DNA of 64,000 nt from J027 sp034437655. Lineage in GTDB: Bacteria > Chloroflexota > Anaerolineae > Aggregatilineales > J027. The notes below the pieces were generated by a model. That model saw only the letters and a list, made by a program, of their open reading frames with translations. It had not been told where the DNA came from and ran no database searches. This document shows, piece by piece, positions 1-7,647 of this stretch. The DNA lies in NCBI GenBank assembly GCA_034437655.1, contig DAOTTU010000044.1:186001-250000 (forward strand), given 5' to 3'. Each line of letters begins with the position of its first letter. Within the stretch, counting starts at the first letter, position 1. The translations under genes were made by a program, and so were the position numbers.

Positions 1-1197
1 ATAAATCGTCAAAATGCGATAGGTAGCAAAGGCTTGCAACATTGGTGTTTCGTTCGGGACAGCCGGCCATGGGAGCAGGTCTTCACTGTTGCGTACCTCG
101 CGATAGGTGTCAAGCGCACTGGCAAACGATTGGCGGCGCAGCAGGTTGTCGGCGTCGTGTAGGGTGTGGATGCGGTAACGTGCATCTGACTCCTCACGGG
201 TAGCGAGGATGTAGTCGCGCCCTGTCCAGTCCCACGTATCGACAATAGAACGTGTTGGGCCCGAAGAAACATTCGCGCCGGGCTCACTGAGTGCCGTGAG
301 TTCAAGCACCCCGTCGCTATCAACATCAACAATCCCTAAACGCCCATTTTCAGCGATAATCGGTTGGTTGTTCAGCGGCTCAAAAACCCCGGTGATGGCG
401 TTCCATGACAGGATAAAACCTTCGCGAGTACAACTTGTATTCGAGCATGACTGAATATCGAAGACGAGTTCGGCACGGTTGTCACCGTTCATATCGCCCA
501 CACGATGCAGCACAGGGAGCGCATAGCCCGGGCTGTACGGTGTGGCGTAAAGTAGTCGATAACGTCCGTTGTCGCAACCATAAACCAGAAGCTGACCCGC
601 ATTGCGGACCGCATCGGCGCTGTAGGTGAATGGGTTGAAAATATTGACGATGATTTCGGCAACATCATCCCCGGTGAGGTCAGTATCGGCCTGGATAACG
701 CCACCGCTTGAGGTAATCGCACGTTCGGCTCCGAGCCCACCTTCCAGTACCAACGGAGAGCCACCATTACTCAAATACGCACCGATTGCTGCCGGAAATT
801 CTGTGAAGTCATCTGGCGGTGAACCGAAGCTACGACCGCCGGGGAGTGGGCAGTCACTCGTACCAAAGCGAGGGGCATCTAAGGGGGCGGCAGCAGTCTC
901 GGTTGCAGCGACCAGCGTTTGACTAATTGCTGTGGCAGTGCCAACGGGGCCAACGATTTGCCCGCTGTTGGCGATGCGCGTTGCAGCGTCGGTGTTACCG
1001 GCTGGTCCTGTCGGCGAAACCATCCATACCGAGATACGCCCGCCAAAAGTAGCAGTGCGTGGTGCCTGGAAGGTCTGTGTGGACAATGGACGCTCACCAA
1101 TTTCTTCCAACGTGCTGCACGCCAATAAAATGAGCGCAAGCAAGAGAGTACTCATAAGCACGAAAGCGCGTTGAAACAATACCTTCGACGTATCCAT
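1..1197 (-). CDS. Lipoprotein with FG-GAP/VCBS-like repeats (3' end outside window)
   Basis: The frame is open from an ATG at 1197 to the left edge (399 codons, no stop reached). The N-terminus has basic residues, a hydrophobic stretch and a lipobox ending LILLAC, so the mature protein should begin at Cys27 and be lipid-anchored outside the cell. Three Asp/Gly-rich segments resemble the calcium-binding cores of FG-GAP/VCBS beta-propeller repeats: DLTGDDVAEIIV near residue 150, GDMNGDNRAELVFD near 215 and VDVDSDGVLEL near 275. No enzymatic motif is visible. The internal ATG at codon 15 would remove the basic n-region, so the longer start is preferred. It lies downstream of tRNA-Pro on the same strand. 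The repeat assignment is by motif only. Confidence 0.75.
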   Translation of the reverse strand, partial: MDTSKVLFQRAFVLMSTLLLALILLACSTLEEIGERPLSTQTFQAPRTATFGGRISVWMVSPTGPAGNTDAATRIANSGQIVGPVGTATAISQTLVAATETAAAPLDAPRFGTSDCPLPGGRSFGSPPDDFTEFPAAIGAYLSNGGSPLVLEGGLGAERAITSSGGVIQADTDLTGDDVAEIIVNIFNPFTYSADAVRNAGQLLVYGCDNGRYRLLYATPYSPGYALPVLHRVGDMNGDNRAELVFDIQSCSNTSCTREGFILSWNAITGVFEPLNNQPIIAENGRLGIVDVDSDGVLELTALSEPGANVSSGPTRSIVDTWDWTGRDYILATREESDARYRIHTLHDADNLLRRQSFASALDTYREVRNSEDLLPWPAVPNETPMLQAFATYRILTIY

Positions 1198-1268
1198 GCT
1201 GGGAAGTATAGCGGATTGGTTGATGAGATGCGAGAGAGGATCAAAGAAATGCAGGTGAAACAAAAGTG

Positions 1269-1341
1269 TCGGGGTACCCAGACTCGAACTGGGGACCTCT
1301 GCGTCCCAAACACAGCGCGCTACCAACTGCGCCATACCCCG
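1269..1341 (-). tRNA. tRNA-Pro (anticodon UGG)
   Basis: The minus strand folds as a complete cloverleaf. The acceptor stem is CGGGGTA/TACCCCG with discriminator A, the D-arm is GCGC-AGTTGGTA-GCGC, the anticodon stem is CTGTG/CGCAG with loop TTTGGGA, and the T-arm is CCCAG-TTCGAGT-CTGGG. Loop positions 34-36 read TGG, which decodes proline CCN codons. The 3' CCA is not encoded, since the discriminator is followed by CAC. Confidence 0.96.
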
Positions 1342-1601
1342 AAACACGTAAACAACATATTGATTTCTAGTGCGTGTACACCCGCCTTACCGTGTGGTCA
1401 CCCGGTTTTGGAGCCTGAGGCTCCTAAAGAGGGGTTGCCTGCTTACCAATTGCTGTATTGGCATACGCCTTACATTGTCGGTAAAACTTAGCACCCTAAA
1501 GATAGAGTGTTGGCCCAGAACGTGGGGTGGCATCACGTGTAAGGCAGGTAACTCTTTTGTAGCATGTAGTCCCCCGTCTTGTAAAGGGTAAACCCCGCCA
1601 G
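1342..1601. other. Non-coding stretch with an extended fold (candidate small RNA)
   Basis: No credible gene lies here. The core 1426-1557 can close on itself: AAAGAG (1426-1431) pairs with CTCTTT (1552-1557), then 1435-1442 with 1544-1551 (8 pairs, one wobble) and TTAC (1443-1446) with GTAA (1539-1542). That makes about 18 interrupted base pairs around a 92-base interior. A perfect hairpin GGAGCC-TGA-GGCTCC (1410-1424) abuts its 5' side. The rod-like form would suit a 6S-like or other small RNA, but I recognise no family signature and cannot assign a strand. Confidence 0.4.
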
Positions 1602-2969
1602 CTAGCCCGAATCATCATTCGGCGGAATGAACGTGCGCTCCTCTGAAAGCCCCGGTTTGTCCAAAGAAGACTTGTGGCGATCTACTGCTGATGTGCCACC
1701 CTGCTGTGGAGATTGCGGGGGCGGGGTTGTGTAACCAAATTGCTGCGGTGGTGTTGTGCTTATTTCACCGGTAGGCGTCGGGTAGCTGCCAGTCTGGCCC
1801 GGCATCACATAGTAGACTTGCTGCTGGGTGTTGGTGTTTGGGCCGCGTAACAATGCCGCTAGCAACAAGAACCCAAAGCCAATAAATGCAATGATGCTAA
1901 CCCAGACCAGGATAGGACCGGACAACGCCCCTAACGTCAAGCGCTGTAGCTCAAACACCAGTTCAACACCCGGATCGGTAGTGCCCGTAATGTCTCGCGC
2001 GCGTGGATTTTCTATAAGAAGCCCATAAATCCATGGGACCAGCGGCGCGAGGGTAAACGCACTTGTGCTAATGAGTGCCAAACTTGTCCACAAGAAGAAC
2101 CCTTTTGCAGAACGGACGGTTATCACCACGATGAGTGCCATGAGCATCACAGGCGCTATCAAAATCACGGCAAGCGTCTGGTCAATGAAGAAAATAATCC
2201 GGCGCGTCTCGTGCATCCCGCGGTCAAACTCTGCCAGGTCACTTTCCTCCGACGTAAAACCTAAGTCTGTCAAATCGTCTGCGTCTGCAATTTGCTCACG
2301 CAGATTGAATTCATAGTCCGGTAGGTTCTCAATGTCTGCCGCGAGGGCTCGACGCCCACTATTGAACGTTGCATAGAGCATGTCAAGTTGAGCTTCGTTG
2401 GGCCGGCATTCGGGCAAAACAACGTTGCTACGCCCGACCAGTATATCTTCAATTAATTGGTTTTGTGCATCAGTACAGGCGTCAAGATCGCGCACCGACG
2501 CGAAGACATTCTCCGTCAGTTGCATACCTGTTTCACCCGTAATGGCATCATAAACTGGGCGTAGGTCTGCTTCAAAGCGCAACGTATCTGTCTCAAATTC
2601 GGTGTATGCAACGAGGGTTTGTAGATTTGTCGTCACCATTGTACGAACCCAGACTGGATCGATCAGCTCACTGATATAGCCTTGCCAGTCGGCGCGGTCA
2701 ATCGCGATAATCGTCTGTGCGAAAATTTGGATATCCTGCGCACGTTCTGGTTCACCAGCCTGGCGTAGCAATTCGCTATGGAGTTGTCCGATCCCCGGAA
2801 TGACAAAAACTGCCATATCCTCGTACGCGTCGTCGTCTAGTGAGGCTGTATAGCTGTCAACATTGGTAATGACGCTGTTCCACAAAACAATAGTCCAGAT
2901 GGAAAGCGGGGCAACCATGACAATAGTACTCAACAGCAAGCAGCCGATGGTTCTACCCAGGCACCGCAT
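1602..2969 (-). CDS. Polytopic membrane protein with large extracytoplasmic domain, function unknown
   Basis: 455 residues. A first membrane segment (about 8-30) is followed by an acidic extracytoplasmic domain of about 230 residues, containing the cysteine pair DACTDAQNQ and PECRPNEAQ near 165 and 190. Three or four further membrane helices lie between about 262 and 375. The last 80 residues are Pro/Gln/Thr-rich (for example TPPPQSPQQGG) and probably disordered in the cytoplasm. The start is supported by GGGAG nine bases upstream of the ATG. I do not recognise the family. The two-part layout resembles membrane sensors or transport accessory proteins, but no catalytic motif is visible. It is 39 bases downstream of ygfZ on the same strand. 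Confidence 0.75.
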   Translation of the reverse strand: MRCLGRTIGCLLLSTIVMVAPLSIWTIVLWNSVITNVDSYTASLDDDAYEDMAVFVIPGIGQLHSELLRQAGEPERAQDIQIFAQTIIAIDRADWQGYISELIDPVWVRTMVTTNLQTLVAYTEFETDTLRFEADLRPVYDAITGETGMQLTENVFASVRDLDACTDAQNQLIEDILVGRSNVVLPECRPNEAQLDMLYATFNSGRRALAADIENLPDYEFNLREQIADADDLTDLGFTSEESDLAEFDRGMHETRRIIFFIDQTLAVILIAPVMLMALIVVITVRSAKGFFLWTSLALISTSAFTLAPLVPWIYGLLIENPRARDITGTTDPGVELVFELQRLTLGALSGPILVWVSIIAFIGFGFLLLAALLRGPNTNTQQQVYYVMPGQTGSYPTPTGEISTTPPQQFGYTTPPPQSPQQGGTSAVDRHKSSLDKPGLSEERTFIPPNDDSG

Positions 2970-3008
2970 ACTACATTACTCCCAGAATGTGCTTATTCTA
3001 AAAAGGCA

Positions 3009-3977
3009 TCAGTCGTACTGTGCATCGTAGTTGCCGACCGTAGACACGACATGCACTGGGACAGCATTGAGCGTTTGTAAGATTGTCTGTGCTGTTGCAT
3101 CTGCGGATTTGACGACCGCCAGCCCATGTACCTTGCCAGATTCAGGATGGACAGCAGTGCTGGTAATGGTGCCTGTTGTTTTGCCGGCCTGGTTCTGAAG
3201 GCTGTCACCAACGTTCAATGGTGTATCACTTTCGATTTGAACCAGCATGCGTGCCAGTTTGCCACGGCTTTCCATGCGAGCGATGATCTCTTGCCCGGTG
3301 TAGCAACCTTTATTGAAGCTCACCGCATTCCATAACCCAAGCTCAAGCGGAATATAAGCGTCAGTCAGTTCGTGCCCAACAGCGGGGAGCCCAGCTTCAA
3401 TACGTAACAAGTCGTAGTCCTCGGCAGCGGCCTGTGGAATCTGCAAGGTGTTGAGATGGGCGTGTACTTCGGTCATGAAATCAGGCGGCCCCATGACCCA
3501 GTAAGCAGGCGCATCGGCAATATCATCGACGCGGACCAGCCACGCACCAACGTCCATTGCGAATTGATAGTGGTCAAGCATCGCTGCGTCTGGCCACCAC
3601 TGCGCAACGACTTCAGCGCTCTGTGGACCATAAATACCGATATGGTGCAACGAATCAGTTACGGACTTGATGTCGAGCTTGTCATTCCAGAAGATGTTGC
3701 GGCGCAAAAACGCCTCAAAACCTGCCCCCTGTTCAGCTTCTGTAATTACCATAACGGTTTCACCCCGATTGAGTACCAGTGTGTGATACAGAATGCGTGC
3801 ATTGGCATTCAAAAACAGGGTTGCTCGAGCGTGGCCTTCTGGTAGGTCAACAAGGCGATTGGTGGAAAGGCGGTTCATCAGGTCGAGCCGGTCGCGCTCG
3901 GTTAGCAAGAGGCGACCACGCGACGTGTGATCGAACCAGACAGCGTGCGACTGTGCAGCTTGGTAGATGCTTGTCAT
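3009..3977 (-). CDS. ygfZ: Folate-binding YgfZ/GcvT-like protein
   Basis: 322 residues. The signature KGCYTGQEIIARMESRGK near residues 225-242 is the K-x-C-Y-x-G-Q-E motif of the YgfZ family. The N-terminal part (YRLLLTERDRLDLMNRLSTN-like) matches the GcvT fold. YgfZ proteins are tetrahydrofolate-dependent and help maintain or repair enzymes with Fe-S clusters. The whole family length is present, including the C-terminal beta-barrel. A TATAAT element lies about 40 bases upstream on the same strand. The gene is divergent from trmD. Confidence 0.88.
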   Translation of the reverse strand: MTSIYQAAQSHAVWFDHTSRGRLLLTERDRLDLMNRLSTNRLVDLPEGHARATLFLNANARILYHTLVLNRGETVMVITEAEQGAGFEAFLRRNIFWNDKLDIKSVTDSLHHIGIYGPQSAEVVAQWWPDAAMLDHYQFAMDVGAWLVRVDDIADAPAYWVMGPPDFMTEVHAHLNTLQIPQAAAEDYDLLRIEAGLPAVGHELTDAYIPLELGLWNAVSFNKGCYTGQEIIARMESRGKLARMLVQIESDTPLNVGDSLQNQAGKTTGTITSTAVHPESGKVHGLAVVKSADATAQTILQTLNAVPVHVVSTVGNYDAQYD

Positions 3978-4015
3978 TAGGTAGCAGAGTCCTTATCTTA
4001 CTTCGCTTTACCCTC

Positions 4016-4021
4016 ATTATA
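4016..4021 (-). promoter_or_regulatory. Predicted -10 box (TATAAT) of the ygfZ promoter
   Basis: The minus strand reads CGTTATAATGAGG 39 bases before the ygfZ ATG. No good -35 box lies 16-18 bases upstream. The same GTTATAATG core precedes the prenyl synthase and sdh operons in this window, which supports it as a real -10. Confidence 0.45.
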
Positions 4022-4103
4022 ACGATGAGAGTGTCTGTTTAACAGTACGTGCAGCGAAGCCAAAGCGTTGCTACAATGCAGCAAAATCAGCAAGGAGACC
4101 ATA

Positions 4104-4844
4104 ATGCGTTTTGATGTCTTGACCCTATTTCCAGACATGTTTGAAGGCCCCCTGACAGAAAGTATTCTCAAGCGTGCGCAAGAAGCCGGCCAGATCGAAA
4201 TCTATCGGCACAACATTCGCGATTACGCGACCGACAAACACCACATTACTGATGATACGCCAGCGGGTGGCGGTGGGGGCATGGTGATGAAAGTTGATCC
4301 CATTGTTCGGGCTGTTGAAGATTTGCAGGCGACACCAGAAACCCCGGTTATTTTATTAACGCCACAGGGACGTGTTTTTAATCAGCATGTGGCATTTGAA
4401 CTGGTACAGCACCCGCGCCTTGTGTTGGTTTGTGGCCGCTATGAAGGCGTAGATGAACGTGTGCGCGAACTTGTTATTACCGATGAAATTAGCATCGGTG
4501 ACTATGTATTGACGGGTGGAGAGTTAGCCGCTATGGTGATGATTGATGCAATTGCCCGCTTGGTTCCGGGCGTGCTGGGTGCGCGGTGGGGTGCAGAAGA
4601 AGATTCTCATGCCACTGGACTCCTCGAGCATCCACACTACACCCGTCCTGCCATGTTCCGTGGTTTAACGATTCCTGATGTACTCACCAGTGGTAACCAC
4701 CAGGCGGTCGCACACTGGCGTCGCTTGGAAAGCCTGCGCCGTACCTGGGAACGACGCCCAGATATGTTGCAACACATCCAGCTTTCACCGGAAGAACAGG
4801 CCTTTATCGCTGAACTGAACGCGACATCCCAACAGGATGACTGA
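4104..4844 (+). CDS. trmD: tRNA (guanine-37-N1)-methyltransferase
   Basis: 246 residues, the usual TrmD length. The N-terminus MRFDVLTLFPDMFEG, the GGGGGMVMK segment near 58-66, and the trefoil-knot sequence with CGRYEGVDERV near 113-123 and ISIGDYVLTGGELA near 132-145 are diagnostic. The enzyme methylates G37 of tRNAs that read CNN codons, using S-adenosylmethionine, and thereby prevents +1 frameshifting. The ATG at 4104 follows AAGGAG by six bases, so the 12 in-frame codons upstream are excluded. It is not beside rpsP, rimM or rplS, its usual partners. Confidence 0.97.
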   Translation: MRFDVLTLFPDMFEGPLTESILKRAQEAGQIEIYRHNIRDYATDKHHITDDTPAGGGGGMVMKVDPIVRAVEDLQATPETPVILLTPQGRVFNQHVAFELVQHPRLVLVCGRYEGVDERVRELVITDEISIGDYVLTGGELAAMVMIDAIARLVPGVLGARWGAEEDSHATGLLEHPHYTRPAMFRGLTIPDVLTSGNHQAVAHWRRLESLRRTWERRPDMLQHIQLSPEEQAFIAELNATSQQDD

Positions 4845-4882
4845 TTCTCAAAAACCCTGCATCTGTGTGGTCTGTAGCGTGC

Positions 4883-4888
4883 TATACT
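4883..4888 (+). promoter_or_regulatory. Predicted extended -10 promoter for the ftsK pair
   Basis: TATACT preceded by TGC (the TGN of an extended -10) lies 34 bases before the ATG at 4923, in the trmD-ftsK gap. No clear -35 box is visible. Confidence 0.4.
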
Positions 4889-4922
4889 GATAGAACAAAT
4901 TTGCTTTTTCCAGGGAAGCACA

Positions 4923-5717
4923 ATGGCACCAGAAGCAAAAGCCACACAACAATCAACATCAACTACCAAGCAGGATGAAGAAACGGCCACTTCTGGCGTC
5001 CGTGCAAAACGCGCTGAGCGCCAAAGCCCCCCGGTTTCAGGCCCGCGCCGTACAGGGTTGGCAAGGCTGCACCAGATTTTGCGCGATCCGAAAGCCTTCC
5101 GTGAATTCCGCGAAAATTTGCCCGCCTGGATAGATGAGGTCGGTGCTTTTGCCCTTATTTTACTGGGGTTACTAACGTTTTCAGCGTTGCTGAATCCTAC
5201 CGGTGACATTGCCGCACCCATTGCAAGTGCCCTACGGATAGCGTTTGGTTTCGGGGCTTTCGTCATCGCAACAGCAATTGTGCTGCTCGGTGTAATTTTG
5301 TTGCTGGTACGTGTCGGCTTTGTAGTGAAGCTAAGCTGGTCGCGGGTGCTAGCATTTGAAGTCTTTTTCATGACGTTGCAAGCGTTGTTGCATCTGTTAA
5401 CGTTTGCTGACGAACCACGCGCACTGGCTCGTGAGGGTGAAGGTGGCGGCTATGTGGGGTGGGCCATCAGTAGCATCGCTGTTGGCTATGTAGGAGAAGG
5501 CACTGCGATGTTGATATTTGCTGGCATTGCATTATTCAGCCTGGGTGCTTTTTTTGGTATTCGACGGCGTGATATTCGTGCAGTTGTCTTGAGTTTCAGC
5601 GACTTGTTAGGCAGCCTTGCGAATTGGTTGCGCCCCAAACCGCTAGCCGGGACGTCGCACAAGCCCACTGACTATACACTGAATGCAACAGACACCGTTG
5701 AAGATGAAACCCTTTGA
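4923..5717 (+). CDS. FtsK N-terminal membrane domain, encoded as a separate protein
   Basis: 264 residues with about 65 charged cytoplasmic residues, then four hydrophobic segments at roughly 77-97, 103-132, 143-160 and 178-205, and a short polar tail. Placed 56 bases before an FtsK motor gene that has no membrane segments of its own, it matches the four-helix anchor that normally forms the N-terminus of FtsK/SpoIIIE. The stop at 5715-5717 is followed by a separate ribosome binding site, so this reads as a true two-gene arrangement. The alternative is an unrelated small membrane protein. The assignment rests on topology and position, since four-helix anchors are poorly conserved. Confidence 0.7.
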   Translation: MAPEAKATQQSTSTTKQDEETATSGVRAKRAERQSPPVSGPRRTGLARLHQILRDPKAFREFRENLPAWIDEVGAFALILLGLLTFSALLNPTGDIAAPIASALRIAFGFGAFVIATAIVLLGVILLLVRVGFVVKLSWSRVLAFEVFFMTLQALLHLLTFADEPRALAREGEGGGYVGWAISSIAVGYVGEGTAMLIFAGIALFSLGAFFGIRRRDIRAVVLSFSDLLGSLANWLRPKPLAGTSHKPTDYTLNATDTVEDETL

Positions 5718-5773
5718 CCGTCTTGACTAACCCAATACGCATCCATTTGATTACATAGGGGAGTAAGGAAACT

Positions 5774-7633
5774 GTGTCCAATAACGATTCTGATGCGCAG
5801 CATGATGCCGCACTGCCATCAAATGGTGAGGTTGACGACAACGATGCCGATACCGCCAACCACGAGCAGCGTGCGCCTATTCCAATCAATATTAATAGCC
5901 AGACAATCAATGCCTATATTCCCGGCACTGAACCAACCGACCCAGATGCCGATGACGATGAGGGGCAGACCATTATCATCAATGGCAAAGCAGTCCAAAT
6001 GCCGGACTCGCTGAAATTGCCAAAGCGGCGTCGTACCAAAAATCAGCGTGGCAGCAAGATGCGAAGTGTGAACGGCCGCCGCGAGTTTATTATTGAAGGC
6101 TTTAAAACCAAAACGAAAATCGGCCGCCGCAGCAAAACCTTGCCCGAACTGGATTTGTTGAACTATACCGAGCTGCAATTGCCATCGAATGAAGAAGTGA
6201 ACCACCGCGCCCGCTTGATTGAGAATACAATGCTTGAATTCGACATTGACGCTGATGTAATTGATGTGCGTGTCGGGCCAACGATCACACAATACGCCGT
6301 CTCCCCTATTAAAGAAGTCATTGACGAAGACGGTGAACGGCACATTATCCGTACTCGGGTTAATAAAATCGCCGGGTTGGCCAATGACCTTGCGCTGGCG
6401 CTTTCGACCAAAACGCTGCGCATTGAAGCACCGGTCCCGGGACATTCTTACGTGGGGATTGAGGTACCGAATGCCGAACCAAGTACGGTCTCGCTGCGCG
6501 CTATGTTAGAATCGGAAGAATACTACAATGAGCGCAAAAAGCCGCTGGCGGTCCCGCTTGGACGTGATGTGTCAGGCAACCCGGTTGTGATTGACCTGGC
6601 CGCGATGCCGCATATTTTGATGGCTGGCACAACGGGTTCAGGGAAGTCGGTGGGGCTGCGGTCAATGCTTACGGCGCTGGTGATGAGCAATACGCCAGAC
6701 ACGATGCGGCTGATTGTGCTGGACCCCAAGCGCGTTGAGTTCACCCAGTTTAACGGCCTGCCGCATCTTATTGGCCCCGTTGAAACAGACCCGGAACGGA
6801 TTATTGGCGTGTTGCGTTGGGCCACCCGTGAAATGGATCGGCGTTACCGATTGTTGGAACAAGAAAAAGCCCGCAATATTGAAGCCTACAACGCCATTTT
6901 GGGGCGGCGACGTAAGTCTGAACATATGCCTTATGTGGTTATTGTTGTTGATGAGATCGGTGACCTGATGATGATCCGCCCTGAAGAAACTGAGCGTACA
7001 CTGACGCGCCTGGCTCAGAAAGCACGGGCGGCGGGGATGCATATGGTGGTTGCAACCCAGCGCCCCAGCGTCGATGTCATTACCGGGCTTATCAAAGCCA
7101 ATTTCCCGGCGCGTATTTCCTACGCAGTCGCCAGCAGCACCGACTCGCGGGTGATTCTGGACTACACCGGGGCCGACGCCTTGATTGGACGCGGGGATAT
7201 GCTCTTTTTAGGGCCAGACGCGGCCGGGCCAACACGGCTCCAGGGTGCCTTTGCCGACGACGATGAGATTGATCGTGTTGTGAATTACTGGCACGAATGG
7301 CAACAGCAGCAGATTGAAGACGGAAAGCTCGAAGCGCCGGGAACACCACCCTGGGAACAAGCTGTCACACGCCTGGAATCGCTTACGGATGTTGACCCGT
7401 TGTTGGAAGAAGCGGTTGATCTGGTTGTCTCAGAAGGTCGCGCTTCGGCATCACTGATACAGCGTAAATTGGGCGTTGGTTACCCACGTGCAGCGCAGTT
7501 AATTGACTCATTGCATGAACTGAGTATTGTGGGTAGCCCAAAAGCGGGTGGTAAAACCCGTGAGGTGCTGGTTAAATCGGTGAATGATGCACGTCGAATG
7601 ATGCGGAATAACCGACGCAAGCAGCGCTACTAA
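5774..7633 (+). CDS. ftsK: DNA translocase FtsK/SpoIIIE motor and gamma domain
   Basis: 619 residues. The start is GTG with AAGGA just upstream. A charged linker (1-105) leads into the alpha/beta motor: Walker A GTTGSGKS at 285-292 and Walker B VVIVVDEIGDL near 386-396, followed by ATQRPSVDVITG, the FtsK signature, near 430. The C-terminus (about 535-600) is a winged-helix gamma domain (ASASLIQRKLGVGYPRAAQL), which reads KOPS-type orienting sequences. FtsK pumps chromosomal DNA through the closing septum and helps resolve dimers. The N-terminal membrane anchor is absent and is supplied by the preceding gene. Confidence 0.95.
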   Translation: MSNNDSDAQHDAALPSNGEVDDNDADTANHEQRAPIPININSQTINAYIPGTEPTDPDADDDEGQTIIINGKAVQMPDSLKLPKRRRTKNQRGSKMRSVNGRREFIIEGFKTKTKIGRRSKTLPELDLLNYTELQLPSNEEVNHRARLIENTMLEFDIDADVIDVRVGPTITQYAVSPIKEVIDEDGERHIIRTRVNKIAGLANDLALALSTKTLRIEAPVPGHSYVGIEVPNAEPSTVSLRAMLESEEYYNERKKPLAVPLGRDVSGNPVVIDLAAMPHILMAGTTGSGKSVGLRSMLTALVMSNTPDTMRLIVLDPKRVEFTQFNGLPHLIGPVETDPERIIGVLRWATREMDRRYRLLEQEKARNIEAYNAILGRRRKSEHMPYVVIVVDEIGDLMMIRPEETERTLTRLAQKARAAGMHMVVATQRPSVDVITGLIKANFPARISYAVASSTDSRVILDYTGADALIGRGDMLFLGPDAAGPTRLQGAFADDDEIDRVVNYWHEWQQQQIEDGKLEAPGTPPWEQAVTRLESLTDVDPLLEEAVDLVVSEGRASASLIQRKLGVGYPRAAQLIDSLHELSIVGSPKAGGKTREVLVKSVNDARRMMRNNRRKQRY

Positions 7634-7647
7634 AGGGATAATTGTCC

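Noticed and set aside
1171..1491. Open frame of 106 codons on the plus strand
   Set aside because: It runs through the tRNA-Pro gene on the opposite strand and has no ribosome binding site.
4637..5371. Open frame of 244 codons on the minus strand
   Set aside because: It lies antisense to trmD and the ftsK anchor gene, crosses their boundary, has a Ser/Arg/Asn-rich composition with no motif, and has no ribosome binding site. It is a shadow of the real genes.
5715..5776. Frameshift or read error splitting ftsK
   Set aside because: The stop of the anchor gene is followed by a separate ribosome binding site and GTG start, and the linker residues differ in character. A two-gene arrangement is more likely, although reads were not available.
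5819..6445. Open frame of 208 codons on the minus strand inside ftsK
   Set aside because: Antisense to the FtsK linker and motor; its sequence is the complement of real codons and matches no family.
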